Counted from the first letter of the stretch, positions 15,840 through 24,778 are shown. The stretch is 36,656 nt of DNA from JAAEUB01 sp964550345 (GCA_964550345.1 CAZJYZ010000031.1:1-36656), one strand, 5' to 3'. The notes: generated by a model not told the origin, from the letters alone. Made by a program: numbers and translations.

Positions 15840-15881
15840 TAAATCAGTTCAGGCGCCCAGCGTTGCATACGGAGGGCGCCT

Positions 15882-16247
15882 ATGCTGAAGCACCGTGGGT
15901 TTCCCGGTCGCCTTGCCGGAACCGATCACCAGTTTACCATCCGGCGCGACAATAAAAAGGGCGCAACTCCGATCAAGGTGCGTGAGCGGTTTGCAGATCG
16001 CCGTCCAGCGGACCGCCGTGCCGATTTAGCATTTATTACCGCACTCTGGGAACATTTCGGCGACCAGCCCTTTGAGCGTGGAAATCTTGATGCAGGCAGG
16101 CTTTCGTGGTTGTTTGAACGCGAAGTCGTGGCTGCCGAAGACCCCTTTGATCCGGCCAGTTACGACGCCCTGTTACGACTTGATCTGAACCGGGCACGGG
16201 CCAGCTTCCCAGAAGTGTTTGGTTCAGCATCGGCCAAGGGGGAATAG
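15882..16247 (+). CDS. Hypothetical protein between pccB and pccA
   Basis: A 121-aa soluble protein that I do not recognise. The ATG follows a CGGAGGG site at proper spacing. The N-terminal part is basic (KHRGFPGR, RRDNKKG, RERFADRRPADRRAD). The C-terminal half looks helical and acidic (FEREVVAAEDPFDPASYDALLRLDLNRARASFPEVF). There is no signal peptide or membrane segment. It is the last small gene before a strong terminator and pccA. The start, codon structure and spacing (42 bases after the previous stop) support a real gene; no function can be given. Confidence 0.65.
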   Translation: MLKHRGFPGRLAGTDHQFTIRRDNKKGATPIKVRERFADRRPADRRADLAFITALWEHFGDQPFERGNLDAGRLSWLFEREVVAAEDPFDPASYDALLRLDLNRARASFPEVFGSASAKGE

Positions 16248-16656
16248 GCATGATTTTGCTTAACCTCCCGAAAACCCGGCAAATATCGGCTCAAACAACA
16301 CGGGGGGTCAGCTTCCCCTATTCAATAAAAAAATCGCACGGCATGCTTCTTTACATGGCAGCGGCTCTATCCCGGTCGTTTGCCTGGTTTAGTCAAAACC
16401 GTTACCCTTCCCCTTGTGTCTGGTTTGGTCCCTCAAAGGTCAAACCAGGCACATTTTTTTCCGCGCAACCTCGATGGTTATCTGACCTAGTCATCCTGTT
16501 GGTAAAGGCGGAAATGAAGCGGAGCTTGAAAGCCGCAAGGTGCCACTTCCTGCGATCAACCTATTCACGCAACCGGAGTAGAATGTGCTCAGGTTTCGAT
16601 TTCTATGCAAAATCACATCGGGCAGTCCCCGTTATGTGCCTTTGAAAGGGGCGGAA
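16248..16656 (+). promoter_or_regulatory. 409-bp intergenic region upstream of pccA
   Basis: It contains the strong terminator at 16415-16460, a competing complementary arm at 16381-16390 and a possible -10 (TAGAAT, 16579-16584) without a clear -35. No TTTGCAAA-type PccR site is visible here. An open frame crosses the region from 16250 but is not convincing as a gene. pccA transcription probably starts in the last 100 bases or reads through conditionally. Confidence 0.4.
16415..16460 (+). terminator. Strong intrinsic terminator
   Basis: A 13-bp stem (TGTGTCTGGTTTG, 16415-16427, with CAAACCAGGCACA, 16441-16453; one G-U pair) encloses a 13-base loop. It is followed directly by seven T residues (16454-16460). 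It lies about 170 bases after the preceding gene and 196 bases before pccA. TGCCTGGTTT at 16381-16390 is perfectly complementary to 16442-16451 and could compete with the stem. Confidence 0.8.
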
Positions 16657-18657
16657 ATGTTTAAAAAGATCCTGATAGCCAACCGAGGTGAAATTGCTTG
16701 CCGGGTGATTAAATCCGCCAGGGAGATGGGGATAAAAACCGTCGCGATCTATTCGGATGCGGATGCAGAGGCGCTGCATGTGAAAATGGCGGATGAGGCT
16801 GTGCATATTGGCCCACCCCCGGCCGCACAATCCTATATTGTCATCGACAAGGTCATGGATGCTATACGTCAGACCGGAGCTGAAGCGGTGCATCCCGGGT
16901 ATGGTTTTTTAAGTGAGAACAGCCTTTTTGCCGAGGCGCTGGAAGCTGAAGGTGTCGTATTCATCGGCCCGCCCAAAGGCGCGATTGAGGCAATGGGGGA
17001 CAAGATAACCTCAAAGAAAATTGCGCAGGAAGCCGGTGTGCATACCGTACCCGGCTATATGGGCGAGATCGCGGATGCGGACGAGGCTGTGCGAATTGCC
17101 GGCGAAGTCGGCTACCCAGTGATGATCAAAGCTAGCGCCGGCGGTGGCGGCAAGGGCATGCGCATTTCGTGGAATGATGACGAAACCCGGGAAGGTTTTG
17201 CCAGCTCCAAAAATGAAGCAGCTGCCAGTTTCGGTGATGACCGGATTTTCATCGAAAAATTCATTACCCAGCCGCGCCACATTGAAATTCAGGTTCTGTG
17301 CGACGGTCATGGAAACGGTATTTATCTGGGCGAGCGGGAATGCTCGATCCAGCGGCGTAATCAGAAGGTTATCGAAGAGGCGCCCAGCCCGTTTCTGGAC
17401 GAAGCTACCCGCAAGAAAATGGGAGACGAGGCCGTCGCGCTGGCGCAGGCCGTTGGTTATACATCTGCCGGAACAGTCGAGTTTATTATAGATGGCGACC
17501 GTAATTTCTACTTCCTTGAAATGAACACCCGCCTTCAGGTCGAGCATCCAATTACCGAGTTAATTACTGGGGTTGATCTGGTGGAGCAGATGATCCGGGT
17601 GGCAAATGGCGAAAAGCTGTCTATTTCTCAGGACGATGTGACATTGACTGGCTGGGCGATTGAAAGCCGCCTGTATGCCGAGGATCCTTACCGCAACTTT
17701 CTGCCTTCGATCGGGCGGCTCAGCCGGTATCGTCCTCCGGAAGAGCTGGCCGAGGAAGCCCGCGTTGTGCGTAATGACACGGGCGTTTATGAGGGCGGCG
17801 AAATCTCGATGTATTATGACCCCATGATTGCCAAATTGTGCACATGGGGTCCGGACCGGGCTACAGCGATCGAACATATGCGGGTGGCACTGGATAGTTT
17901 TGAACTGGAAGGCATTGGCCATAACCTACCCTTCCTGTCTGCGGTGATGGACCATGAAAAGTTCATATCGGGGAACATAACTACCGCCTTCATTGAAGAA
18001 GAATACACAGATGGGTTCGAAGGCGTCACGTTAGGCCAAACCGCGCTTCAACGGGTGGCCGCAGCAGCAGCTGCAATGTTCCGGGTTGCCGAAATCAGAC
18101 GCACCCGGGTTTCGGGTCGCATGGACAACCACGAACGGCGGGTTGGCCGCGACTGGGTGGTGACCTTGGATAACGAAGCATTTTCCCTGACCATTGATGC
18201 GGACCCGGAAGGTTCAACAATTACGTTCAATACAGGCGGAGCCATGCGCGTTACCTCTGACTGGACCCCGGGCGATGCGCTGGCGGTGCTGGATGTGGAT
18301 GGGCAGAAGTTGGTGCTTAAAGTTGGGAAGATTCCAGGAGGATTCCGTCTGCGTACTCGTGGCGCCGATCTGAAAGTTCATATACGCACCCCACGGCAGG
18401 CTGAACTGGCAACGTTAATGCCCGAGAAACTGGCACCTGATACATCGAAGTTGTTGTTGTGCCCGATGCCTGGGCTTGTCGTGAATCTTGCGGTGGAAGA
18501 AGGGCAGGAGGTCGAAGAAGGCCAGCCGCTTTGCACCATCGAGGCGATGAAAATGGAGAATATCCTCAGAGCCGAGAAGAAGGGCGTAGTTGCGCGGGTC
18601 AATGCGGCTACCGGTGACAATCTGGCAGTGGACGAAGTGATCATGGAGTTTGAATAG
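16657..18657 (+). CDS. pccA: Propionyl-CoA carboxylase, alpha (biotin carboxylase/BCCP) chain
   Basis: 666 aa from MFKKILIANRGEIACRV, the universal start of biotin carboxylases; an upstream in-frame ATG at 16585 would add a non-homologous 24 residues. The order is biotin carboxylase N-domain, ATP-grasp (glycine-rich KASAGGGGKGMR, then YLGERECSIQRRNQKVIEEAPSP cut in two by family motifs, and FLEMNTRLQVEHPITE), a BT linker domain and a C-terminal biotinyl domain. The biotinylated lysine is Lys632 in EAMKMEN, 34 residues from the end. It carboxylates biotin with bicarbonate and ATP and pairs with PccB. The downstream lipoprotein gene starts 2 bases after the stop. Confidence 0.96.
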   Translation: MFKKILIANRGEIACRVIKSAREMGIKTVAIYSDADAEALHVKMADEAVHIGPPPAAQSYIVIDKVMDAIRQTGAEAVHPGYGFLSENSLFAEALEAEGVVFIGPPKGAIEAMGDKITSKKIAQEAGVHTVPGYMGEIADADEAVRIAGEVGYPVMIKASAGGGGKGMRISWNDDETREGFASSKNEAAASFGDDRIFIEKFITQPRHIEIQVLCDGHGNGIYLGERECSIQRRNQKVIEEAPSPFLDEATRKKMGDEAVALAQAVGYTSAGTVEFIIDGDRNFYFLEMNTRLQVEHPITELITGVDLVEQMIRVANGEKLSISQDDVTLTGWAIESRLYAEDPYRNFLPSIGRLSRYRPPEELAEEARVVRNDTGVYEGGEISMYYDPMIAKLCTWGPDRATAIEHMRVALDSFELEGIGHNLPFLSAVMDHEKFISGNITTAFIEEEYTDGFEGVTLGQTALQRVAAAAAAMFRVAEIRRTRVSGRMDNHERRVGRDWVVTLDNEAFSLTIDADPEGSTITFNTGGAMRVTSDWTPGDALAVLDVDGQKLVLKVGKIPGGFRLRTRGADLKVHIRTPRQAELATLMPEKLAPDTSKLLLCPMPGLVVNLAVEEGQEVEEGQPLCTIEAMKMENILRAEKKGVVARVNAATGDNLAVDEVIMEFE

Positions 18658-18659
18658 GT

Positions 18660-19193
18660 ATGGGCCTGACCCGAATTCCCAAATCTTCAGCTATTCGTGG
18701 CTTTGCCATTCTGCTGCTGTTGCTGTCAGGGTTGACGGGTTGCGCGCGTCACAATGAGGACCAACTGCGAACCCTGCTCAGTCGGTGGTTCTCGATAGGG
18801 GATGTGGCTTATTTCAAGTCCAGGATGTCCTGCACAGCGGCGATGTTTGAGACCCGCTCTAGTCAGGTAAAATCCGCCTTGCGGATTGAGGCCGAAATGA
18901 CCCGCGCCCTGCGCAATTTGGAAAGAACCGGCATTATGGCGCTGTCACTTGATGAAAAAAGCCCGGATCAGGTTTTTGTTGAAATTACCAATGCCAACCG
19001 GAGCCTGGGCCTTGCAGTGCAGGAGGCGGCACTCATGGCACGCGATTGTATGGATGTTGACACCAAAGGCGCCTTTCACGCTGCCCTCTCCAATGTGGAA
19101 AGCTTATTTGTCTGGCACAAAGAGGAAGCGGCACTAATTGTTTTTAATCCACAACAAAGGCAGGCTCTGTTCGTCAGTGGAGAGGCTGGATGA
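18660..19193 (+). CDS. Lipoprotein of unknown function
   Basis: A 177-aa protein with a canonical lipobox, LTGC, making Cys28 the lipidated residue after the hydrophobic run FAILLLLLSGLTG. The mature protein looks largely helical and contains two more cysteines (MSCTAAM, ARDCMDV). It starts 2 bases after the pccA stop, so it is almost certainly cotranscribed. Similar lipoproteins next to pccA are familiar in Rhodobacterales, but I know no function. It ends one base before a convergent gene. Confidence 0.8.
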   Translation: MGLTRIPKSSAIRGFAILLLLLSGLTGCARHNEDQLRTLLSRWFSIGDVAYFKSRMSCTAAMFETRSSQVKSALRIEAEMTRALRNLERTGIMALSLDEKSPDQVFVEITNANRSLGLAVQEAALMARDCMDVDTKGAFHAALSNVESLFVWHKEEAALIVFNPQQRQALFVSGEAG

Positions 19194-19194
19194 G

Positions 19195-19620
19195 TTATTG
19201 GACTGAGTGCTCGTCGCGAATTTCCTGCAGGCGGATCGGCATCTTGTCGATCGAGCGCGTCAGTTCGCGCACCCGCCAAGGCGTTGGTTTACGCAGATAT
19301 ATGGCGCCGTCCTTGCCGATCAGCACCAACATGAAACCTCGCGGGCGCAATTCTTCACGGATGGCAGTGTCGGCCTCGGGGTCCGTATCGGTGATCACCA
19401 CCACGTCACGGGCTACAAGATCTTCGGATTGTTCGTTAAGAAATTCCATTTGCTGGATAAAACGCGGGTCATTCGGGTTATCCGCAAAGATGACCAGAGG
19501 GCGTGCGATCCAAAGAAACTCATCCAGCGTGTGCTCGCCAGCCGAAATTGGGGCGAATTCACCCTCGTCCGCCCAAACGGGCAGGGCCACCACAACCAAG
19601 AACATGACAAGACGGATCAT
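19195..19620 (-). CDS. Exported DUF4174-family protein
   Basis: A 141-aa protein with a signal peptide (MIRLVMFLVVVALPVWA, cleavage before DEGEF). The mature part has a thioredoxin-like alternation: strand PLVIFADNP, helix DPRFIQQMEFLNEQSEDL, strand DVVVITDTDP, then GFMLVLIGKDGAIYLRKPTPW, as in DUF4174. No CxxC is present, so it is not a classical thiol oxidoreductase. An AAAGGGGAAG site precedes the start. It is convergent with the pccA-linked lipoprotein gene, one base apart, and divergent from methylmalonyl-CoA mutase. Confidence 0.8.
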   Translation of the reverse strand: MIRLVMFLVVVALPVWADEGEFAPISAGEHTLDEFLWIARPLVIFADNPNDPRFIQQMEFLNEQSEDLVARDVVVITDTDPEADTAIREELRPRGFMLVLIGKDGAIYLRKPTPWRVRELTRSIDKMPIRLQEIRDEHSVQ

Positions 19621-19776
19621 ATCTTCCCCTTTGCTTACAGATAGATGCTGTCAGGGGGCAGAACAAGGGAACAGGGCGCAGATCGGTGTTTTTCAAAATA
19701 CCGGAGAATATCCTGCGAAGAATTTTTGCGCTTGTGGCGATGGAAACGCTACAGCAGCAATTGAGGAGTTGAGGAA

Positions 19777-21906
19777 ATGAGCACTGTAAAGGAATGGCAG
19801 GAATTGGCGGCAAAAGAGCTCAGAGGACGAGCGCTGGAAGACCTGACCTGGCACACGCCGGAAGGGATTGACGTAAAACCGGTCTATACCGCTGACGATC
19901 TGGAAGGGTTGGGGCACATGAACACCTTGCCCGGCCTTGCCCCGTTCACCCGCGGTCCACGTGCCACCATGTATACGGGCCGCCCATGGACCATCCGTCA
20001 ATATGCGGGTTTTTCCACCGCCGAGGAAAGCAATGCCTTTTACCGCAAAGGGCTGGCTGCCGGTCAGCAGGGGGTTTCTGTCGCCTTTGATCTGGCCACC
20101 CATCGTGGCTATGACAGCGATCATCCGCGTGTGGTTGGTGACGTTGGTAAGGCCGGGGTTGCGATCGATTCCGTTGAGGACATGAAAATCCTGTTCGACG
20201 GCATTCCGCTGGAAAAGGTCAGCGTGTCGATGACGATGAACGGCGCGGTTATTCCGGTTCTGGCTTCTTTTATTGTGGCTGGCGAAGAACAGGGCGTTGT
20301 GCGCGCAAAGCTGTCAGGCACCATTCAGAACGATGTTTTGAAAGAATTTATGGTGCGCAATACTTATATCTACCCGCCCGAACCCTCGATGCGGATCGTG
20401 GCGGACATCATCGAGTTTACAAGCCAGGAAATGCCGAAATTCAATTCGATCTCAATTTCAGGCTATCACATGCAGGAGGCAGGCGCGACGCTGGTGCAGG
20501 AACTGGCATTTACCCTTGCGGATGGGCGTGAATATGTACGCACCGCACTGGAACGCGGGCTGGATGTGGACGCCTTTGCCGGGCGGCTCAGCTTTTTCTT
20601 TGCCATCGGTATGAATTTCTTCATGGAAGCCGCCAAGCTGCGTGCGGCGCGTTTCCTGTGGCACCGGATCATGTCGGAATTTGAACCGAAAAAGCCCGGC
20701 TCATCCATGCTGCGCACCCATTGCCAGACTTCGGGTGTCAGCTTGCAGGAGCAAGACCCCTATAACAATGTTGTGCGCACCGCCTTCGAGGCAATGTCCG
20801 CCGCTTTGGGGGGGACGCAAAGCCTGCACACAAACTCATTTGACGAAGCGATTGCCTTGCCGACCGAGTTTTCCGCCCGCATCGCCCGAAACACCCAGCT
20901 AATCTTGCAAAACGAAACCGGCGTTACCAATGTGGTCGACCCATTGGCCGGGTCCTATTACGTGGAAAAGCTGACCGCAGACCTTATCGAAGAAGCATGG
21001 GCCATCATCGAAGAAGTGGACGAGTTGGGCGGCATGACCAAGGCAGTGGCATCAGGTATGCCTAAACTGCGGATCGAAGAAGCTGCTGCACGTCGGCAGG
21101 CGGCCGTTGACCGTGGTGACGAGGTGATCGTTGGCGTCAACAAGTTCCGCCTTGAAGAAGAAGATGCGATTGAGGTGCGTGAGATTGACAATTCCGCTGT
21201 TCGCGAGGCTCAGGTGGCGCGCCTTGCCAGCATTCGTGACACACGCGATGAAGCCGAAGTTGTGAGAACGCTTGCAGCACTTGAGGCAGGCGCGGCCTCG
21301 GGCCGGGGGAACTTGCTGGCGCTGGCAATTGATGCAGCACGCGCCCGCGCCACTGTAGGAGAGATGTCGATGGCTATGGAGAAGGTTTTTGGGCGCCACC
21401 GCGCCGAGGTCAAGACCCTGTCAGGGGTTTACGGCGCCGCCTATGATGGTGACGAAGATTTCGCCGCTATTCAGAAGGATGTCGAGGCATTCGCAGAAGA
21501 AGAGGGCCGTCGCCCCCGCATGCTGGTGGTCAAGATGGGGCAAGACGGTCACGACCGCGGTGCCAAGGTCATTGCCACGGCTTTTGCCGATATCGGCTTT
21601 GATGTTGATGTCGGTCCTTTGTTCCAAACCCCGGAAGAGGCAGCGCGCGACGCGGTCGACAATGACGTGCATGTAGTGGGTATTTCCAGCCAGGCGGCTG
21701 GGCATAAGACATTGGCGCCCAAACTGGTCGAGGCGTTGAAGGAAGCGGGGGCTGAGGATGTGGTGGTCATTTGCGGCGGGGTTATTCCGCAGCAGGATTA
21801 TGAGTTTCTTTATGCCAACGGGGTGAAGGCAATTTTTGGCCCCGGTACAAATATTCCCGAGGCCGCGCAAGATATCCTGCGACTGGTGCGCGGTGCCCGC
21901 GTTTAG
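19777..21906 (+). CDS. scpA: Methylmalonyl-CoA mutase (single chain)
   Basis: 709 aa, the size of the large catalytic mutase chain. It interconverts methylmalonyl-CoA and succinyl-CoA using adenosylcobalamin, completing propionyl-CoA assimilation after PccAB and an epimerase (not seen here). The N-terminal TIM-barrel substrate domain includes GQQGVSVAFDLATHRGYDSD as consecutive family motifs and the central RTHCQTSGVSLQEQDPYNN region. The C-terminal cobalamin domain has DGHDRG with lower axial ligand His592 and GVIPQQDY near the end. A GAGGAGTTGAGGAA stretch precedes the start. It has a separate 156-bp upstream region without an obvious PccR motif. Confidence 0.96.
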   Translation: MSTVKEWQELAAKELRGRALEDLTWHTPEGIDVKPVYTADDLEGLGHMNTLPGLAPFTRGPRATMYTGRPWTIRQYAGFSTAEESNAFYRKGLAAGQQGVSVAFDLATHRGYDSDHPRVVGDVGKAGVAIDSVEDMKILFDGIPLEKVSVSMTMNGAVIPVLASFIVAGEEQGVVRAKLSGTIQNDVLKEFMVRNTYIYPPEPSMRIVADIIEFTSQEMPKFNSISISGYHMQEAGATLVQELAFTLADGREYVRTALERGLDVDAFAGRLSFFFAIGMNFFMEAAKLRAARFLWHRIMSEFEPKKPGSSMLRTHCQTSGVSLQEQDPYNNVVRTAFEAMSAALGGTQSLHTNSFDEAIALPTEFSARIARNTQLILQNETGVTNVVDPLAGSYYVEKLTADLIEEAWAIIEEVDELGGMTKAVASGMPKLRIEEAAARRQAAVDRGDEVIVGVNKFRLEEEDAIEVREIDNSAVREAQVARLASIRDTRDEAEVVRTLAALEAGAASGRGNLLALAIDAARARATVGEMSMAMEKVFGRHRAEVKTLSGVYGAAYDGDEDFAAIQKDVEAFAEEEGRRPRMLVVKMGQDGHDRGAKVIATAFADIGFDVDVGPLFQTPEEAARDAVDNDVHVVGISSQAAGHKTLAPKLVEALKEAGAEDVVVICGGVIPQQDYEFLYANGVKAIFGPGTNIPEAAQDILRLVRGARV

Positions 21907-21908
21907 AT

Positions 21909-22526
21909 ATGCTGGCGGCGCTTGACCATATCGTCATATGCACCGAGACGCTTTTGCAAGGTGTTGAAGAGGTCGAAACAGCGCTGCGCGTCCCCATGTC
22001 CGGAGGGGGCTCGCATGTTGGAATGGGAACGCATAACAGGTTGCTGTCATTAGGGCCTGAAACTTATCTAGAGGTCATAGCCCCGAACCCCTCGGATCCT
22101 AATCCCAAAAGATCACGAATGTTCGATCTTGACTGTTATCAGGGTGGTCCAATGCTCAACAATTGGGTGTTACGTACGCAAAGTGTAAGTGCGACTATGC
22201 GCAATGCACCGGAAAACCTCGGGGAAATACTGCCCTTAAGCCGCGGTGATTTTCGTTGGCTTATGACTGTACCCCCAGATGGCAAGCTGCCATTTGAAGG
22301 CGCATTCCCAGCCTTGATCGAATGGCAAAGTGCGCACCCCGCCCCGATGTTACCCGATGTCGGCTGTCAACTCATCGGGCTTGAGATAACCCACCCGGAA
22401 GCCAAGAAATTATCCGATGCCCTGGCCCCGATTTTGTCAGATCCGAGGGTAAGTATTTCCACCGGTCCGGGGATATCCATGCGTGCCGAAATAGACACGC
22501 CATCCGGGATAAAAGTGCTGCAATGA
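21909..22526 (+). CDS. VOC/glyoxalase-like domain protein
   Basis: A 205-aa protein with a Glyoxalase_3-type beta-alpha-beta pattern: LDHIVICTETLLQGVEEVE at the N-terminus, GTHNRLLSLGPETYLEVIAPNP with the putative metal-site His and Glu, then a second module with PALIEWQ and GLEITHPEA. The substrate is unknown. It starts 2 bases after the mutase stop, so it is translated from the same message. Methylmalonyl-CoA epimerase also belongs to the VOC superfamily, but this protein is longer and lacks the usual epimerase sequence, so I do not assign that role. It overlaps the next gene by ATGA. Confidence 0.8.
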   Translation: MLAALDHIVICTETLLQGVEEVETALRVPMSGGGSHVGMGTHNRLLSLGPETYLEVIAPNPSDPNPKRSRMFDLDCYQGGPMLNNWVLRTQSVSATMRNAPENLGEILPLSRGDFRWLMTVPPDGKLPFEGAFPALIEWQSAHPAPMLPDVGCQLIGLEITHPEAKKLSDALAPILSDPRVSISTGPGISMRAEIDTPSGIKVLQ

Positions 22527-23023
22527 TCATCCGGGACGCGCAGGCAGACGACGTTAGGGCGATCGCTGATACCTGGAATCAGGTGATCCGCGATAGCACG
22601 ATCACTTTCACCAGTGAAGAGAAAACCAACGTCGAGATTATGAAGCAGATCGATACCTCGGAAGTCTTTTTGGTGGCAGAGGATACGGGTCGTCGCGTGG
22701 TGGGTTTTTGCACCATGGGGGAATTTCGCAATGGCCCGGGATATGTTGGCACGCGCGAGGTGACGCTGCATCTGGCTGCTGAGGCGCGTCGCAAGGGGGC
22801 TGGTCGCGCTTTGATGGTCAAACTCGAAACCCACGCACGTAAACTGGATATTCACGTATTGATCAGCGCCATTTCCGGCACGAACACCGGGGCTCTGGCC
22901 TTTCACAGGGCCCTTGGTTTTGATGAGGTTGGGCGCTTGCCCGGTGTCGGGCTAAAGTTTGGTCGCCGGCTTGACCTTGTTTTGATGCAAAAGTCCCTGT
23001 GCCCCCCTGACACTTCCCTCTGA
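22523..23023 (+). CDS. GNAT family N-acetyltransferase
   Basis: A 166-aa acetyltransferase of the phosphinothricin/L-amino acid acetyltransferase (PAT/MnaT-like) subgroup. The N-terminus IIRDAQADDVRAIADTWNQVIRDST is typical. Motif A for acetyl-CoA binding is RRKGAGRALM (89-98). The C-terminal NTGALAFHRALGFDEVGRLPGVGLKFGR contains the usual AxxxYxxxGF-like end and a GxKFGR segment. The substrate is probably a small amine, but cannot be read. The start overlaps the VOC gene by 4 bases. Confidence 0.85.
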   Translation: MIIRDAQADDVRAIADTWNQVIRDSTITFTSEEKTNVEIMKQIDTSEVFLVAEDTGRRVVGFCTMGEFRNGPGYVGTREVTLHLAAEARRKGAGRALMVKLETHARKLDIHVLISAISGTNTGALAFHRALGFDEVGRLPGVGLKFGRRLDLVLMQKSLCPPDTSL

Positions 23024-23041
23024 AACCGTTATTCAGGCCAT

Positions 23042-23722
23042 ATGTCGCTCTGGACACGTATATCTGACGCGCTGGCCGCGCTAACCTCTGGCGAAAGCCT
23101 GTCCGAGGTTTTTTCGCATTTGCGTACGGCACCGGAAAAGCGTGTGGGCTTTGCCATTGCGGTGATCGCGCTGGGTGCAAAAATGGCCAAGGCGGATGGG
23201 CAGGTAACGCGCGACGAGGTCACTGCCTTTCGCGAGGTGTTTTCCATCCCGCGCGGTGACGAAAAAAGTGCAGCCCGCCTGTTTAACCTTGCCAGACAGG
23301 ATGTTGCCGGGTTTGAACAATATGCCGGTAAGATCGCCGCCATGTTCGGGGAAGATGATGCCGCCCTTTGCGACCTGATGGAGGGGCTGTTTTTCATCGC
23401 TGTCGCTGACGGTGAATACCACCCCGCCGAAGATGACTTTCTGTCGCGTGTCGCAGGTATTCTTGGGTTTGACGAGCGCCGCTTTCGCGCCTTGCGCGCG
23501 CGGTTTGTACCCGATGCAGCACCCGATCCTTACGAGGTTTTGGGGGTCAAACCAACCGATCCTATCAAAGACATACGCGCAGCCTGGCGTATGGAAGTGC
23601 GCGAAAGCCACCCTGACAGGATGATTGCGCGGGGTGTTCCGGAAGAGGCGGTTAAACTGGCTGAAAAGCGTCTGATTGCTGTTAACCGTGCCTGGGAAGA
23701 GATCAGCGAAGGGCGGATCTGA
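23042..23722 (+). CDS. DjlA-like TerB/J-domain co-chaperone
   Basis: A 226-aa protein with a TerB-type helical domain (about 30-145, with paired acidic motifs AKADGQVTRDEV and AVADGEYHPAEDDF) followed by a C-terminal J domain (about 162-226) carrying HPD at 190-192. J-domain proteins stimulate the DnaK ATPase. E. coli DjlA has an N-terminal transmembrane segment; none is evident here, so this is probably a soluble version. It follows the acetyltransferase by 18 bases and ends 1 base before the next start, giving a compact run. Confidence 0.85.
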   Translation: MSLWTRISDALAALTSGESLSEVFSHLRTAPEKRVGFAIAVIALGAKMAKADGQVTRDEVTAFREVFSIPRGDEKSAARLFNLARQDVAGFEQYAGKIAAMFGEDDAALCDLMEGLFFIAVADGEYHPAEDDFLSRVAGILGFDERRFRALRARFVPDAAPDPYEVLGVKPTDPIKDIRAAWRMEVRESHPDRMIARGVPEEAVKLAEKRLIAVNRAWEEISEGRI

Positions 23723-23723
23723 T

Positions 23724-24752
23724 ATGCGCATCGCCACGTATAATGTGGAATGGTTCAACGCGCTTTTCGATGACAATGGCGGGCTTTTGGAAGATGACCA
23801 ATGGTCTGGCCGCCACAATGTGAAACGGGGCGAACAGTTAGCGGCCCTTGGTATCGTCTTCACGGCGCTGGATGCTGATGCAATAATGGTGATTGAGGCC
23901 CCGGACGACAACCGGCAACGCGCCAGCGTGCCGGCACTTGAAAATTTCGCGCAGAAATACGGGCTTCGTGCCAGAAAGGCGCTGTTGGGGTTTCGCAATG
24001 CTACCCAGCAGGAAATCGCCCTTCTGTACAATCCCGACGTGTTGGTGGCCGAACATGATCCGCAAGGCGAACAGACAGGCAAATCGGGCTCTCCGGACGC
24101 GCCACGTTTTGACAGCGTGTTTCGCCGCGATGTTGACGTTGATGATGCGCCCGAACTGATCCGTTTTTCCAAGCCACCATTGGAGGTGCACCTGACATTG
24201 CGCGAAACCGGCGAAGAGCTGCGCCTAATCGGTGTTCACGTGAAATCCAAGGCGCCGCACGGGGCGACCAACCCGGATGAAATCATGCGTATCGCTATTG
24301 AAAATCGCCGCAAGCAGATGGCGCAATGTATCTGGCTGCGGCAGCGCGTTGACGCACATCTTGCTGCCGGTGACAGGTTGATTGTGCTAGGGGATTTCAA
24401 TGACGGTCCGGGTCTGGATGAATATGAACGTCTGTTTGGCCGATCCGGGGTCGAGGTGGTGTTGGGCGAGGACGGCAAGACCAGGTTGCACGACCCCCAT
24501 GCGCGCATGGCGCTTGGTAGTCGCGTAAGCGCACATCCGGTCACAGCCCGGTTCTGGTTGAACTCAGAAAACCGCTTCCTGCAGGCGCTGCTTGATTATG
24601 TCATGCTATCCCCTGATCTATGTGCAACCGGGCCACAATGGCGGATTTGGCATCCGTTTGATGATCCGGTCTGTTATCAGGTGCCGGAATTGCGAGAAGC
24701 GTTGTTGACAGCCTCGGATCACTTTCCCGTCTCAGTTGACCTTGAGCTTTGA
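23724..24752 (+). CDS. Endonuclease/exonuclease/phosphatase family protein
   Basis: A 342-aa metal-dependent phosphodiesterase of the EEP fold. Landmarks are MRIATYNVEWFN (Asn7, Glu9), a metal-binding Glu in MVIEAPDDN, the IGVHVKSK strand, VLGDFNDGPG with the catalytic Asp/Asn pair, LDYVMLSPD and the C-terminal SDHFPVSVDL with the general-base His. The ATG is 1 base after the co-chaperone stop; a longer start at 23676 would run within that gene. There is no signal peptide. Whether the substrate is DNA, a phospholipid or a small phosphodiester is unknown. Confidence 0.82.
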   Translation: MRIATYNVEWFNALFDDNGGLLEDDQWSGRHNVKRGEQLAALGIVFTALDADAIMVIEAPDDNRQRASVPALENFAQKYGLRARKALLGFRNATQQEIALLYNPDVLVAEHDPQGEQTGKSGSPDAPRFDSVFRRDVDVDDAPELIRFSKPPLEVHLTLRETGEELRLIGVHVKSKAPHGATNPDEIMRIAIENRRKQMAQCIWLRQRVDAHLAAGDRLIVLGDFNDGPGLDEYERLFGRSGVEVVLGEDGKTRLHDPHARMALGSRVSAHPVTARFWLNSENRFLQALLDYVMLSPDLCATGPQWRIWHPFDDPVCYQVPELREALLTASDHFPVSVDLEL

Positions 24753-24778
24753 AAAAAGCCTGCGCCAACCTATATAGT
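24749..24778 (+). promoter_or_regulatory. Candidate promoter giving a leaderless transcript
   Basis: TTGAAA (24749-24754, overlapping the previous stop codon) and TATAGT (24773-24778) are 18 bases apart; TATATA at 24771 with 16 bases is an alternative. The expected start falls at or within a few bases of the ATG at 24783, and no Shine-Dalgarno is present before that ATG. Confidence 0.45.

Noticed and set aside
15674..15868. Minus-strand frame encoding a poly-serine run
   Set aside because: It is the complement of the poly-aspartate codons of the exported protein on the plus strand; no start signals of its own.
16250..16645. 131-residue open frame between the hypothetical gene and pccA
   Set aside because: It has an AAGGGGG before its ATG, but it runs straight through a strong intrinsic terminator, its composition is not protein-like and it ends just inside the pccA leader.
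21909..22526. VOC-fold protein after methylmalonyl-CoA mutase as the missing methylmalonyl-CoA epimerase
   Set aside because: The position is tempting, but the length (205 aa) and sequence fit a Glyoxalase_3-type protein rather than the roughly 135-aa epimerase.
23081..24172. 363-residue antisense open frame over the co-chaperone and phosphodiesterase genes
   Set aside because: It covers two well-supported genes on the opposite strand and shows no family features.
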